Shown one piece after another: positions 34,002 to 41,893 of a stretch of 64,000 bases of DNA (position 1 is its first letter; every line of letters starts with the position of its first letter). Below the pieces are notes generated by a model that made no database searches, was not told the DNA's origin, and saw only the letters and a list, made by a program, of their open reading frames with translations. This DNA comes from Kineosporiaceae bacterium SCSIO 59966. Its GTDB lineage: Bacteria; Actinomycetota; Actinomycetes; Actinomycetales; SCSIO-59966. The translations under genes were made by a program, and so were the position numbers. The stretch lies in the NCBI GenBank assembly GCA_020881835.1, contig CP052876.1, positions 1,860,001-1,924,000 on the forward strand, in the 5' to 3' direction.

Positions 34002-34552
34002 CCGGCGTGCCTCCCGAACGGGACGACGACAGCAACGTCGACCTCGAGGCGGCCTGGGCGGACATCGTGGCCAACTGGGACCAGGACGACGCGACGCCGG
34101 TGGGCCGCTGGCCGGCCGCCGAGGACACCGAGGACACCGACCACTCCGACGCCCCCGGCGACCCCGACGCCCCCCGCGACACCGATCGCGCCGACCCCAA
34201 GGACCCCCAGGGCACGGGGCACCCGGTGGACTGGGACGTCGTGCCCACCCACGTCGGCGGGGACCGGGCCCGGGAGGCCGCCGCACGGCCCGACCCGGAC
34301 GACGAGGAGGAGGGCTTCGTCCCGCCGGAGCCGCCGCCGCTGCCCCGCAGTGACGCCATCACGATGGCGGCGTGGGCGGGGGTCCTCGGCTCCCCCCTGT
34401 TCTTCCTGCTGACCGCGCTGTTCTGGCGGGACGTGCCGCAGCTGCTGATCCTGGTGGCCGTCGGCGCGTTCGTCGCCGGGTTCGTCACCCTGGTCGCGCG
34501 GATGCCGAGCCGGCGCGACCCGGGCGACGACGACGACGGCGCCGTGGTCTGA
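33998..34552 (+). CDS. Hypothetical acidic protein with two C-terminal membrane helices
   Basis: 184 residues. About 120 residues are very acidic and Pro-rich (WADIVANWDQDDATPVGRWP; DPDDEEEGFVPPEPPPLPRS). Two hydrophobic helices follow (AWAGVLGSPLFFLLTALFW and LLILVAVGAFVAGFVTLVAR) and a charged tail. This resembles the small 'DUF308-like' actinobacterial envelope proteins only in layout. Start and stop overlap with the esterase (GTGA) indicates one operon. Confidence 0.7.
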   Translation: MTGVPPERDDDSNVDLEAAWADIVANWDQDDATPVGRWPAAEDTEDTDHSDAPGDPDAPRDTDRADPKDPQGTGHPVDWDVVPTHVGGDRAREAAARPDPDDEEEGFVPPEPPPLPRSDAITMAAWAGVLGSPLFFLLTALFWRDVPQLLILVAVGAFVAGFVTLVARMPSRRDPGDDDDGAVV

Positions 34553-34588
34553 CCCTGTCTGACATGACCTGACCCTGCCTGACGTGAC
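34549..34588 (+). repeat. Tandem 20-bp direct repeat
   Basis: Two adjacent 20-nt units, each of the form CTGACCCTGYCTGACRTGAC, at 34549-34568 and 34569-34588 (18/20 identical). They start at the stop codon of the acidic membrane protein gene, in the short gap before the convergent phosphatase-family gene. Confidence 0.7.
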
Positions 34589-34624
34589 CTGAGCAGGTCG
34601 GCACACCCCGCAGGGGCCGGGGGC

Positions 34625-35335
34625 TCAGCGCGGCAGCCGCACCGTGGCCGCGACCGGCAGGTGGTCGCTGGCCAGCAGCACGTCACCGGGGTCGACGCCG
34701 TCGGGCGACCCGTGGCCCAGCACGTCGAGGACCGGGTCCACCAGGACGACGTCGATGCGGTGCCGAGGCCGGCGCGCCGGAAAGGTCGGCAGTCCGTCGT
34801 CCGCCGCGGGGTCGGCGACCACCGCGCCCAGGGCCTGCCAGGACGGCCCGCCGGGTGGCTCGTTGAGGTCCCCGGCGACCACCACCGGCAGCCCGACGGA
34901 GCGCACGTGCTCGAGGACCCGGGCGACGTGGTCGGCGCGTTCGGCGTCGTCCAGGCCGAGGTGGACGCCGACGACCAGGACGGGGCGGGTCCCGGGCAGG
35001 GCGACGACCGCGGACACCGCGCCACGCGGCCGGGTGAACCGGCCCGCCACCGGCAGCCGGACGGCGCTCGGCCGGCTGACGTCGGCCCGCACCCGGGCCA
35101 GCAGGGCCGTCCCGCCGGAGGCGCGACCGCCGGTGACGTAGAGCATCCCGGCCCGGCGGGCCAGGTCCGCGATCCGGTTGCGGCTCAGCCACGTCCGGGG
35201 CGCCTCCTGCAGGCAGACGACGTCGGCGTGCGCCGAGCGCAGCACCCGGTAGACGGCGAGCGGGTCGCCACGCAGGTCGCGCACGTTCCAGGTCATCACC
35301 CGCAGCGCCGACGGGGCGTCGTCCTCGCTGGGCAC
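34625..35335 (-). CDS. Endonuclease/exonuclease/phosphatase family protein
   Basis: 236 residues. Family motifs are VMTWNVRDLRGD, VVCLQEAPRTW (metal-binding Glu), VVAGDLNEPPGGPSW and the C-terminal ASDHLPVAATVRL, in order. Such enzymes cleave phosphodiesters in DNA, RNA, phosphoinositides or sphingomyelin; no signal peptide is seen, so it is probably cytoplasmic. The substrate is unknown. The GTG at 35333-35335 has TAGCGT 6 nt upstream, which overlaps the stop codon of the upstream ROK gene. Confidence 0.85.
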   Translation of the reverse strand: MPSEDDAPSALRVMTWNVRDLRGDPLAVYRVLRSAHADVVCLQEAPRTWLSRNRIADLARRAGMLYVTGGRASGGTALLARVRADVSRPSAVRLPVAGRFTRPRGAVSAVVALPGTRPVLVVGVHLGLDDAERADHVARVLEHVRSVGLPVVVAGDLNEPPGGPSWQALGAVVADPAADDGLPTFPARRPRHRIDVVLVDPVLDVLGHGSPDGVDPGDVLLASDHLPVAATVRLPR

Positions 35336-35341
35336 GGCCGG

Positions 35342-35347
35342 ACGCTA
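35342..35347 (-). promoter_or_regulatory. -10 box of the phosphatase-family gene (leaderless)
   Basis: TAGCGT on the minus strand, 6 nt before the GTG; its first three bases are the TAG stop of the preceding ROK gene. Confidence 0.45.
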
Positions 35348-36319
35348 CCGGCCGTCCAGGACGGCCCGACGGGCGAGGTCGGCCATGCCGACGACGCCGG
35401 CCAGCGGGCCACGTTCGGCGGCGACGATTCGCGCGGGCGGGCGGTGCCCGCGACCGGTGAGGGTGCGGGCGAACGCCGCCCGCGCCGGCTCCAGCAGCAG
35501 GTCCCCGGCAGCGGCGACCCCGCCGCCGACGACGAACGTGCCCGGGTCCAGTGCGGCGGCCAGGTTCGCCAGGCCGGCACCCAGCCACTCCCCCACCTCG
35601 GTGACCAGCTCGCCCGCTGCCGGGTCGCCGTCCGCCGCGGCCTGGGTGACCACCTCGCCGGTCAGCTGCGCGGGGTCGCCGCCGGCCCGGTCGAGCAGGG
35701 GCTGGGCGGACGGCGACCCCGACGCCAGCAGGGCGCGGGCCTCCCGGCCCAGCGCCCGACCCGAGGCGTACTGCTCCCAGCAGCCGCGGTTGCCGCACTC
35801 GCACCGGTGCCCGCCGGGGACGACCACCATGTGCCCGAACTCTCCGGCGAGCCCGTACCGGCCCCGCTCGAGGCGGCCGTCGATGACGATCCCGCCACCG
35901 ATCCCGGTGCCGAGCGTCACGCAGACCAGCCGGCTCTCGCCCCGACCGGCCCCGAACCGGGCCTCGGCCCAGGCGGCCCCGTTGGCGTCGTTGTCCACGA
36001 GCACGGGCAGGTCGATGCGCTCCTGCAGGACCTGCTGGAGGGGCTCGTCGCGCCAGGCCAGGTGCGGGGCGAACAGCACCCGGGCCCCGCCCGCGGAGAC
36101 GAACCCGGCGGCGCCGACGCCGACGGCGACGACGGCCTGCCGCCGGCCGGTCGCGGCGGCCCGCAGCGCGGCGACTGCGCCGACGATGCGGTCCTCGACG
36201 AGCTGGACGTCGCTGCCCGGCGTGGCGCGCCGGTGCCACCCGCGCACCGCGCCGTCCTCGTCGACGAGCCCGGCGGCGATCTTCGTGCCGCCGATGTCGA
36301 CGCCGATCGCGAGGGCCAC
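35345..36319 (-). CDS. ROK family glucokinase-like sugar kinase (copy 1)
   Basis: 324 residues. The phosphate motif IGVDIGGTKIAAGLVDEDG is N-terminal, the sugar site VLVDNDANGAAWAEARFGAG and TLGTGIGGGIV follow, and the zinc site HRCECGNRGCWEQYASG (ROK signature) comes after that. It phosphorylates glucose or a related hexose at the 6-position. The GTG at 36317-36319 lies 2 nt from the stop of the second ROK gene, so the two are cotranscribed. They are clear paralogues that share nearly all motifs. Confidence 0.88.
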   Translation of the reverse strand: MALAIGVDIGGTKIAAGLVDEDGAVRGWHRRATPGSDVQLVEDRIVGAVAALRAAATGRRQAVVAVGVGAAGFVSAGGARVLFAPHLAWRDEPLQQVLQERIDLPVLVDNDANGAAWAEARFGAGRGESRLVCVTLGTGIGGGIVIDGRLERGRYGLAGEFGHMVVVPGGHRCECGNRGCWEQYASGRALGREARALLASGSPSAQPLLDRAGGDPAQLTGEVVTQAAADGDPAAGELVTEVGEWLGAGLANLAAALDPGTFVVGGGVAAAGDLLLEPARAAFARTLTGRGHRPPARIVAAERGPLAGVVGMADLARRAVLDGR

Positions 36320-36321
36320 GG

Positions 36322-37263
36322 TCAGCGCAGGCGGGCCAGGTCCGCGGCGCCGATCACGCCGGCGTCGTTGCCGAGCAGGGCCGGCACGATCCGGGGCTCC
36401 GGCCGGTACCCGCGCGCGGTGAGCTGACGGCGGAACGCCGCGCGGGTCGGCTGCAGCAGCAGGTCCCCGGCCGCGGACACCCCGCCGCCGACGACGATGA
36501 CGGCCGGGTCGAGGACGGCGACGATGCTCGCCAGCCCCTCCCCCAGCCAGCGCCCGAGGTCGGCGAGCAGCTCGATGGCCGCTGGGTCGCCCTCCTCCGC
36601 GGCCTGGGTGACGTGCGGTCCCTCGATCCGCTCGGGCCTGCCGTCGGCCAGCTCGAGCAGCCGGGCCGCCATCGGGCTGTCGGTGGAAGCGAGCTCGCGG
36701 GCCTCCCGGACCAGCGCCCGCCCCGAGGCGTACTGCTCCCAGCAGCCGCGGTTGCCGCAGCCGCAGCGGTGGCCGTCGGGGACGACGCGGACGTGCCCGA
36801 GCTCGGCGGCGAAACCGGCGTGCCCCCGCAGCAGCCGGCCGTCGGTGACGACGCCGCCGCCGAGTCCGGTGCCGACAGTGACGAGGACCATGTCCTCGAT
36901 GTCCCGGCCGGCGCCGTGCCGGAACTCCCCCCACGCCGCGGCGTTGGCGTCGTTCTCCACGACGACCGGCAGGCCGGTGCGTGACTCCAGGTCGCGGCCC
37001 ATCGGCTCGTCCCGCCAGGCCAGGTTCGGCGCGAAGACGATCGTCGACCGGTCCACGCCGACGAAGCCGGCGGCGGCCACGCCCACGGCCTCGACGTCGT
37101 GCTCGGCGACGAGCTCGGCGACGGCGTCGGCGGCAGCGTCCTCGATCGCGGTGACGTCGTTCGCCGGGGTCTCCCGGCGGACCGTGCGGACGACCCTCCC
37201 GGCCTCCGTCACCAGCCCGGCAGCGATCTTGGTGCCGCCGATGTCGAGTCCGATGGTGTGCAC
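36322..37263 (-). CDS. ROK family glucokinase-like sugar kinase (copy 2)
   Basis: 313 residues with the same architecture as the downstream copy: TIGLDIGGTKIAAGLVTEAG, VVENDANAAAWGEFRHGAG, TVGTGLGGGVV and HRCGCGNRGCWEQYASG. By position between an ArsA-like/SRPBCC block and fadD15-like gene it corresponds to the Streptomyces glkA neighbourhood, so this or its neighbour is probably the housekeeping glucokinase. The GTG at 37261-37263 follows the upstream stop by 10 nt. Confidence 0.88.
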   Translation of the reverse strand: MHTIGLDIGGTKIAAGLVTEAGRVVRTVRRETPANDVTAIEDAAADAVAELVAEHDVEAVGVAAAGFVGVDRSTIVFAPNLAWRDEPMGRDLESRTGLPVVVENDANAAAWGEFRHGAGRDIEDMVLVTVGTGLGGGVVTDGRLLRGHAGFAAELGHVRVVPDGHRCGCGNRGCWEQYASGRALVREARELASTDSPMAARLLELADGRPERIEGPHVTQAAEEGDPAAIELLADLGRWLGEGLASIVAVLDPAVIVVGGGVSAAGDLLLQPTRAAFRRQLTARGYRPEPRIVPALLGNDAGVIGAADLARLR

Positions 37264-37273
37264 GGGTGCCCCC

Positions 37274-37753
37274 TCAGTCGTCCCGGACGGTGATGTCGAT
37301 GTGCTGCAGGCGGGCGTCCCGCGGCGGCGGCTGCCCGGCGGTGCCCGACGGCGTGGCAGCGGGGCCGGTGCGGCCGGCGGGGTCGGTGGCGTCAGCCGGG
37401 CCGGCAGGGTCGGTGGTGGCGGCGCGGCCGGCGGGGTCGGTGGTGGCGGCGCGGGTGGCCGCGACGACGTCGGCGACGGCCGCCGCCAGCGAGGCGGCGG
37501 CGTCCGACAGGTGCTGGAGGGTCTGCGGCCGCAGGCTCTGGACGACGGCGATCGCCTGGCACAGCGGGCAGACCCGGCACGCCGCCGGGGTGGCGGTGTG
37601 CTCGTGCTGGCCGTCGGGCCCGGCCCGCTCACCGGCCCGCTCACCGGCCCCCTCACCGGCACTGGCGGACCAGGCCGAGGCGGCGTCCTGCAGGGCCGAG
37701 ACCAGCCGGGCCGCCTCCTCGGCGAGGCTGCCGTGCGGCGGTGTGGCGCTCAC
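37274..37753 (-). CDS. Conserved hypothetical actinobacterial protein with CxxCPLCQ motif
   Basis: 159 residues. An N-terminal helical part contains CRVCPLCQAIAVVQSLRPQT, a likely metal or structural Cys motif, then LQHLSDAAASLAAAVADVVA. The C-terminal half is a low-complexity Ala/Thr/Asp-Pro-Ala-Gly stretch. The GTG at 37751-37753 overlaps the ArsA-like stop (GTGA) and is preferred over an upstream GTG at 37765. The same gene order (SRPBCC, ArsA-like, this protein, ROK) is familiar from Streptomyces. Function is unknown. Confidence 0.65.
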   Translation of the reverse strand: MSATPPHGSLAEEAARLVSALQDAASAWSASAGEGAGERAGERAGPDGQHEHTATPAACRVCPLCQAIAVVQSLRPQTLQHLSDAAASLAAAVADVVAATRAATTDPAGRAATTDPAGPADATDPAGRTGPAATPSGTAGQPPPRDARLQHIDITVRDD

Positions 37754-38943
37754 CAGGTCCTCCACAGCGCCGGGTCCGGGCGGAACCGGACGCCCAGGAC
37801 GCCCTGCCGCAGCACGGCGCCCTGGACGTCGCAGCGCCGCAAGGCGGACGGCAGGGTGAGGTGACGGCGGTACGGGCCGACGGTGACGACGAGGTCGTCG
37901 CCGTCACGGGCCAGGTCGACGTCCTCGCCCCGGGCGTCCGGCAGGCGCAGCTCCAGCACGAAGTCCTGGCCGTCCCGCTGCACCTGGACCGGCGGGGGCC
38001 TCGGCGCAACCGCCAGCGGGTCCCCGGCCGCCGCGCCACCGGGGTACAGCCGGCCGGCGAGGTCGGCGAGCGCGTCCACCCCCACCGGCTCGGCGGGCAG
38101 GTACGGCCCGGTCACGACCGGCAGCGGCCCCACCGCGGCCCGGACGGCGCTCAGCTGCTCGGCCTGCGCCCGGGCCCACGCCGACCGCCACGGGTCCGCG
38201 CCGTCCGGCACGAGGCGGTTGACGACGACGCCGTCGACGGCGAACCCGAACAGGGCCAGCGACGTCAGCGTGCGTCGGGCCTCCGCCACGGCCACGGCCT
38301 CTGGCGTCAGCACCACCCGCACCGAGGTGGTGGGCGCGGTCAGCACGGCGTGCACGTCGGTCAGCTCGCGGCGCAGCCGGTCCACGGCCCCGAGGACCGC
38401 CTCGGACGGCAGCGGCAGCCCGCCGGCCCGCTCCAGCACTGGCCGGACGGCGCGGGCGATCCGGCGCTCGGCCGGCACCGCGGCGTCCAGGTACCAGGAC
38501 AGCGACTCGGGCAGGGCGAGCAGCCGAAGGGTCTCGGCGGTGGCCCCGCAGTCGACGACGACGAGGTCCCACGGCCCGGTCCGCACCTGGTCGCGCAGCT
38601 CGAGCAGGGCGAGGACGTCGTCCACCCCGGGCAGGACCGTGAGCTCCTCCGCGGCGACCGGCTCGACCCCGACCGCGTCGAGGACGGCGAGCAGGTACTC
38701 CCGGACGCCCTGCCAGGCCCGGTCCATCCGGGTCCGGGGGTCCGCGTGCTGGGCGAAGAGCCCGGGCTCGACCTCGGTCGGCTCGGCCCCGACCGGGACG
38801 CCGAGCGCGTCGGCGAGGGAGTGCGCCGGGTCGGTGGACAGCACGAGGGTCTTCGTGCCGCGGCGGGCGGCGTGCAGCCCCGTGGCGGCCGCCGTGGTGG
38901 TCTTGCCGACGCCGCCCTTGCCGGTGAGGAGGATGACCCGCAC
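37750..38943 (-). CDS. ArsA/Get3-like ATPase with C-terminal HSP20-like domain
   Basis: 397 residues. It begins directly with the P-loop VILLTGKGGVGKTTTAAATG, then LVLSTDPAHSLADALG (switch I), DLVVVDCGATAETLRLL (switch II) and the long ArsA helical region. The last ~75 residues (FVLELRLPDARGEDVDLARD to VQGAVLRQGVLGVRF) look like the HSP20-like domain found on actinobacterial ArsA proteins. No arsenite-pump genes are nearby, so a targeting or chaperone role is more likely than arsenic resistance. GTG at 38941-38943. Confidence 0.88.
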   Translation of the reverse strand: MRVILLTGKGGVGKTTTAAATGLHAARRGTKTLVLSTDPAHSLADALGVPVGAEPTEVEPGLFAQHADPRTRMDRAWQGVREYLLAVLDAVGVEPVAAEELTVLPGVDDVLALLELRDQVRTGPWDLVVVDCGATAETLRLLALPESLSWYLDAAVPAERRIARAVRPVLERAGGLPLPSEAVLGAVDRLRRELTDVHAVLTAPTTSVRVVLTPEAVAVAEARRTLTSLALFGFAVDGVVVNRLVPDGADPWRSAWARAQAEQLSAVRAAVGPLPVVTGPYLPAEPVGVDALADLAGRLYPGGAAAGDPLAVAPRPPPVQVQRDGQDFVLELRLPDARGEDVDLARDGDDLVVTVGPYRRHLTLPSALRRCDVQGAVLRQGVLGVRFRPDPALWRTW

Positions 38944-38951
38944 GGACGACG

Positions 38952-39395
38952 TCAGCCCTCGGCCCGCTTCTTCAGCTCCTTGAGCGCGGTGTCGATGACG
39001 ACCTTCTCCGCCCTGCGCTTGAGCATGCCGAGCATCGGGATGCGGACGTCGACGGTGAGCCGGTAGGAGACATCCGTGCCGTCGCCGTCCGCCACCAGCT
39101 CGTACTCGCCGTCCAGCCGGGTGATGACCTGCGCCTCGACCAGCCGCCAGGACACGGTCCCGGTGCCGTCGGGAGCGACGTCCCACGTGTAGGCCAGGGT
39201 GTACGTGTCGCTGACCGGCCCGCTGTCCACGACGAAGCGGGCCTGCTCCGGGCGGCCGTCGCCGTCACGGGCCAGCACCTCGACGTCCTTCATCCCGTTG
39301 GCCCACTGCGGGTAGGCCTCGAGGTCCGCGATGACCGCGAGCACGTCGGCCGGCGCGGCGTCGACGTGCGTGCGGGACTCGGTGCGGTCGGCCAT
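38952..39395 (-). CDS. SRPBCC (START-like polyketide cyclase/dehydrase) protein
   Basis: 147 residues: RTHVDAAPADVLAVIADLEA YPQWANGM opening, a central strand set, and a long C-terminal amphipathic helix (LGMLKRRAEKVVIDTALKEL), which together define the helix-grip fold that binds hydrophobic ligands. The ATG at 39393-39395 is chosen because GGAGGA lies upstream; a GTG at 39416 is less likely. It precedes and is probably cotranscribed with the ArsA-like ATPase. Confidence 0.8.
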   Translation of the reverse strand: MADRTESRTHVDAAPADVLAVIADLEAYPQWANGMKDVEVLARDGDGRPEQARFVVDSGPVSDTYTLAYTWDVAPDGTGTVSWRLVEAQVITRLDGEYELVADGDGTDVSYRLTVDVRIPMLGMLKRRAEKVVIDTALKELKKRAEG

Positions 39396-39467
39396 CGGCC
39401 CGGCTCCTCCGGTCACGGGTGGTGGGCGGGGCGCCCGTGGTGCGCGGAAGGCTACCGCGCACCACCG

Positions 39468-39818
39468 TCACAGCACCGAGCCGACCAGGGCGAGCAGACC
39501 GAACCCGACAGCGCTGACGAGCACGGTGCCCACCAGCATGACGGCGACTCGCGAGCCGGGTGTCGCGACGAGTGCGGACAGCCGCGGCGAGGGCGTCGGG
39601 CGCCGCTCGGCGGCGGCGAGCTCGGCGAGCAGCCGCTCGGCGTCCGGGGCCCCTGGCTGGTCCGTGACCGGCACCGTCACCGGAGCCGGTGCGACGTCCG
39701 AGGCCCCGCCACCGAGCGGTGCGTAGCACTGGGTGCACCACTGGGCGGTGGCGGCGTTGCGGGCCGCGCACTGCGGGCAGCGGTCAGCGGCTGGCGGGCG
39801 GTCGTCGTCCCTGGTCAT
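39468..39818 (-). CDS. Zinc-ribbon membrane protein, hypothetical
   Basis: 116 residues. The N-terminal zinc ribbon is DRCPQCAARNAATAQWCTQC (two CxxC pairs). A linker and a single C-terminal transmembrane helix follow (VAVMLVGTVLVSAVGFGLLA). Its position opposite fadD15-like is conserved-looking but I do not know a function. Confidence 0.65.
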   Translation of the reverse strand: MTRDDDRPPAADRCPQCAARNAATAQWCTQCYAPLGGGASDVAPAPVTVPVTDQPGAPDAERLLAELAAAERRPTPSPRLSALVATPGSRVAVMLVGTVLVSAVGFGLLALVGSVL

Positions 39819-39920
39819 CTCCCGAGCCCCATCGTCAGCCGGACCGGCGGACTTGAACGACAGCGCCGCAGGTCACAGCCGGAAGCGCCACAGGTCACAG
39901 CGCGGTCACAGGTCTCCCGT

Positions 39921-39943
39921 TCGTCAGTGGCGGCCGCTAGGGT
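39921..39943 (+). promoter_or_regulatory. PafBC-like promoter upstream of the acyl-CoA ligase
   Basis: TCGTCAGTG, exactly 8 nt, then TAGGGT. This matches the actinobacterial PafBC/RecA-independent consensus TTGTCRGTG-N8-TANNNT with one mismatch. The GTG start of the ligase lies 42 nt downstream. Damage regulation is inferred. Confidence 0.5.
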
Positions 39944-39984
39944 CACGAGCAGGATCGCTCGCCCTCTCGGAACTGGAGTCCCCC

Positions 39985-41790
39985 GTGCGTGAAGTGCACG
40001 TCCCGCTGCTCGTCGAGGTCGACCCGTCGTCGAACCTCACCGACCTCGTGGTCGACAACGCGGTGTCCGACCCGCACAAGGTGGTGTTTCGCCGGCCGGT
40101 CGCCGACCGCTGGCAGGACGTCACCGCCCGGGAGTTCCTCGCCGAGGTCACCGGGCTCGCCAAGGGGCTCATCGCCGCCGGGGTACAGCCCGGCGACCGG
40201 GTGGGGCTGATGGCCCGGACCAGGTACGAGTGGACGCTCATCGACTTCGCGAACTGGTTCGCCGGTGCGGTCACGGTCCCCATCTACGAGACCTCCTCCG
40301 CCGAGCAGGTCCAGTGGATCCTCGGCGACTCCGGCGCCGTCGCCTGCTTCGTCGAGACCTCCTCGCACGCCGCGACGGTGGCGAGCGCGCGGGACAAGCT
40401 GCCCGCCCTGCGCGACGTCTGGCAGATCGAGAGCGGCGCGGTCGCCGAGGTCACCGCGGCCGGCACCGAGGTCGACGACGCCACGGTGGAGGAGCGACGC
40501 CGGATCGCCGGCCTGCACGACCTGGCGACGATCATCTACACCTCGGGCACGACCGGGCGGCCCAAGGGCTGCGAGCTCACCCACGGCAACTTCGTCGTGC
40601 TGTCCAAGAACGCCGTGGCCCGGCTGCACGAGGTCGTCGACTACAGAGTCGACGACACAGAGGCCTCGGCCCTGATGTTCCTGCCGCTGGCCCACGTGCT
40701 GGCCCGCTTCATCCAGGTCCTCAACGTCGCCGCGGCGGTGACGATGGGGCACACCCCCGACGTCAAGAACCTCATGCCTGACCTGGCGAGCTTCCGGCCC
40801 ACCTACGTGCTGGCAGTCCCCAGGGTCTTCGAGAAGGTCTACAACTCCGCGGAGCAGAAGGCCGAGGCCGACGGCCGGGGCAACATCTTCCGCCGGGCCG
40901 CCGCGGTCGCCATCGACTACTCCCGGGCGCAGGACTCCGGTGGTCCGGGCCTGGTGCTGCGGATTCAGCACGCCGTCTTCGACCGGCTCGTCTACGGCAA
41001 GATCCGACAGGCCCTCGGTGGCCGTGCGAAGTACGCGATCTCCGGCGGCGCACCGCTCGGGGAGCGGCTGGGTCACTTCTTCCGCGGCATCGGTCTCGTC
41101 GTCCTGGAGGGCTACGGGCTCACCGAGACGACCGCACCGACCAGTGTCAACACCCCGGACCTCATCAAGATCGGCACGGTGGGGCCGCAGCTGCCCGGCA
41201 ACTCGGTGAAGATCGCCGACGACGGGGAGATCCTGATCAAGGGGCCGCACGTGTTCCGCGGCTACTGGAACAACGAGGCCGCGACGAAGGAGGCGTTCGA
41301 CGAGGACGGCTGGTTCAAGACCGGTGACCTCGGCGAGCTCGACGAGGACGGCTTCCTGCGGATCACCGGGCGCAAGAAGGAGATCCTCGTGACCGCCGGC
41401 GGCAAGAACGTCGCCCCCGCAGCGCTCGAGGACCGGATCCGCGCGCACCCACTGGTCGACCAGTGCCTGGTCATCGGGGACCAGAAGCCGTACATCGCGG
41501 CTCTGATCACCCTCGACCCGGAGATGCTGCCCACGTGGCTGTCGAACCACGGCAAGCCGGAGATGACCCCGGCCCAGGCCGCCCAGGACCCGGACGTGCG
41601 GGCGGCGATCCAGTCGGCCATCGACGAGGCGAACGCCTCGGTGTCGCGGGCCGAGTCGATCCGCAAGTTCGAGATCCTGCACAGCGAGCTCACCGAGGGG
41701 TCGGGTCACCTCACCCCGTCACTGAAGCTCAAGCGCAGCGAGGTGCTCAAGGACTTCGCGCACAAGGTGGACGAGATGTACAAGGGCTGA
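39985..41790 (+). CDS. Long-chain fatty-acid-CoA ligase (FadD15-like)
   Basis: 601 residues. ATP-binding motif YTSGTTGRPKGCELTHGNF, LPLAHVLARF, the AISGGAPLGERLGHFFRGIG block, GYGLTETTAPTSVN, KTGDLGELDEDGFLRITGRK (hinge) and the catalytic-Lys region near the end (SGHLTPSLKLKRSEV) are all present. It activates long-chain acids to acyl-CoA via acyl-adenylate. The GTG at 39985 fits homologue length. It stands alone after a PafBC-like promoter; further downstream lies the second kinase/regulator pair. Confidence 0.93.
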   Translation: MREVHVPLLVEVDPSSNLTDLVVDNAVSDPHKVVFRRPVADRWQDVTAREFLAEVTGLAKGLIAAGVQPGDRVGLMARTRYEWTLIDFANWFAGAVTVPIYETSSAEQVQWILGDSGAVACFVETSSHAATVASARDKLPALRDVWQIESGAVAEVTAAGTEVDDATVEERRRIAGLHDLATIIYTSGTTGRPKGCELTHGNFVVLSKNAVARLHEVVDYRVDDTEASALMFLPLAHVLARFIQVLNVAAAVTMGHTPDVKNLMPDLASFRPTYVLAVPRVFEKVYNSAEQKAEADGRGNIFRRAAAVAIDYSRAQDSGGPGLVLRIQHAVFDRLVYGKIRQALGGRAKYAISGGAPLGERLGHFFRGIGLVVLEGYGLTETTAPTSVNTPDLIKIGTVGPQLPGNSVKIADDGEILIKGPHVFRGYWNNEAATKEAFDEDGWFKTGDLGELDEDGFLRITGRKKEILVTAGGKNVAPAALEDRIRAHPLVDQCLVIGDQKPYIAALITLDPEMLPTWLSNHGKPEMTPAQAAQDPDVRAAIQSAIDEANASVSRAESIRKFEILHSELTEGSGHLTPSLKLKRSEVLKDFAHKVDEMYKG

Positions 41791-41893
41791 CCGCTCGCGG
41801 TCGGGCCGTCGGACGGCGACTTGGGGCAATCGGCTGACAGCGCCGCAGCCGCCGATCATGCTGGTGGGGTGTGGGGGGAGGTCCGATCACGTC

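Noticed and set aside
37750-38943. Arsenic resistance operon
   Set aside because: Only the ArsA-like ATPase is present, with no ArsB/ACR3, ArsC or ArsR; its neighbours are the usual actinobacterial SRPBCC/ROK set.
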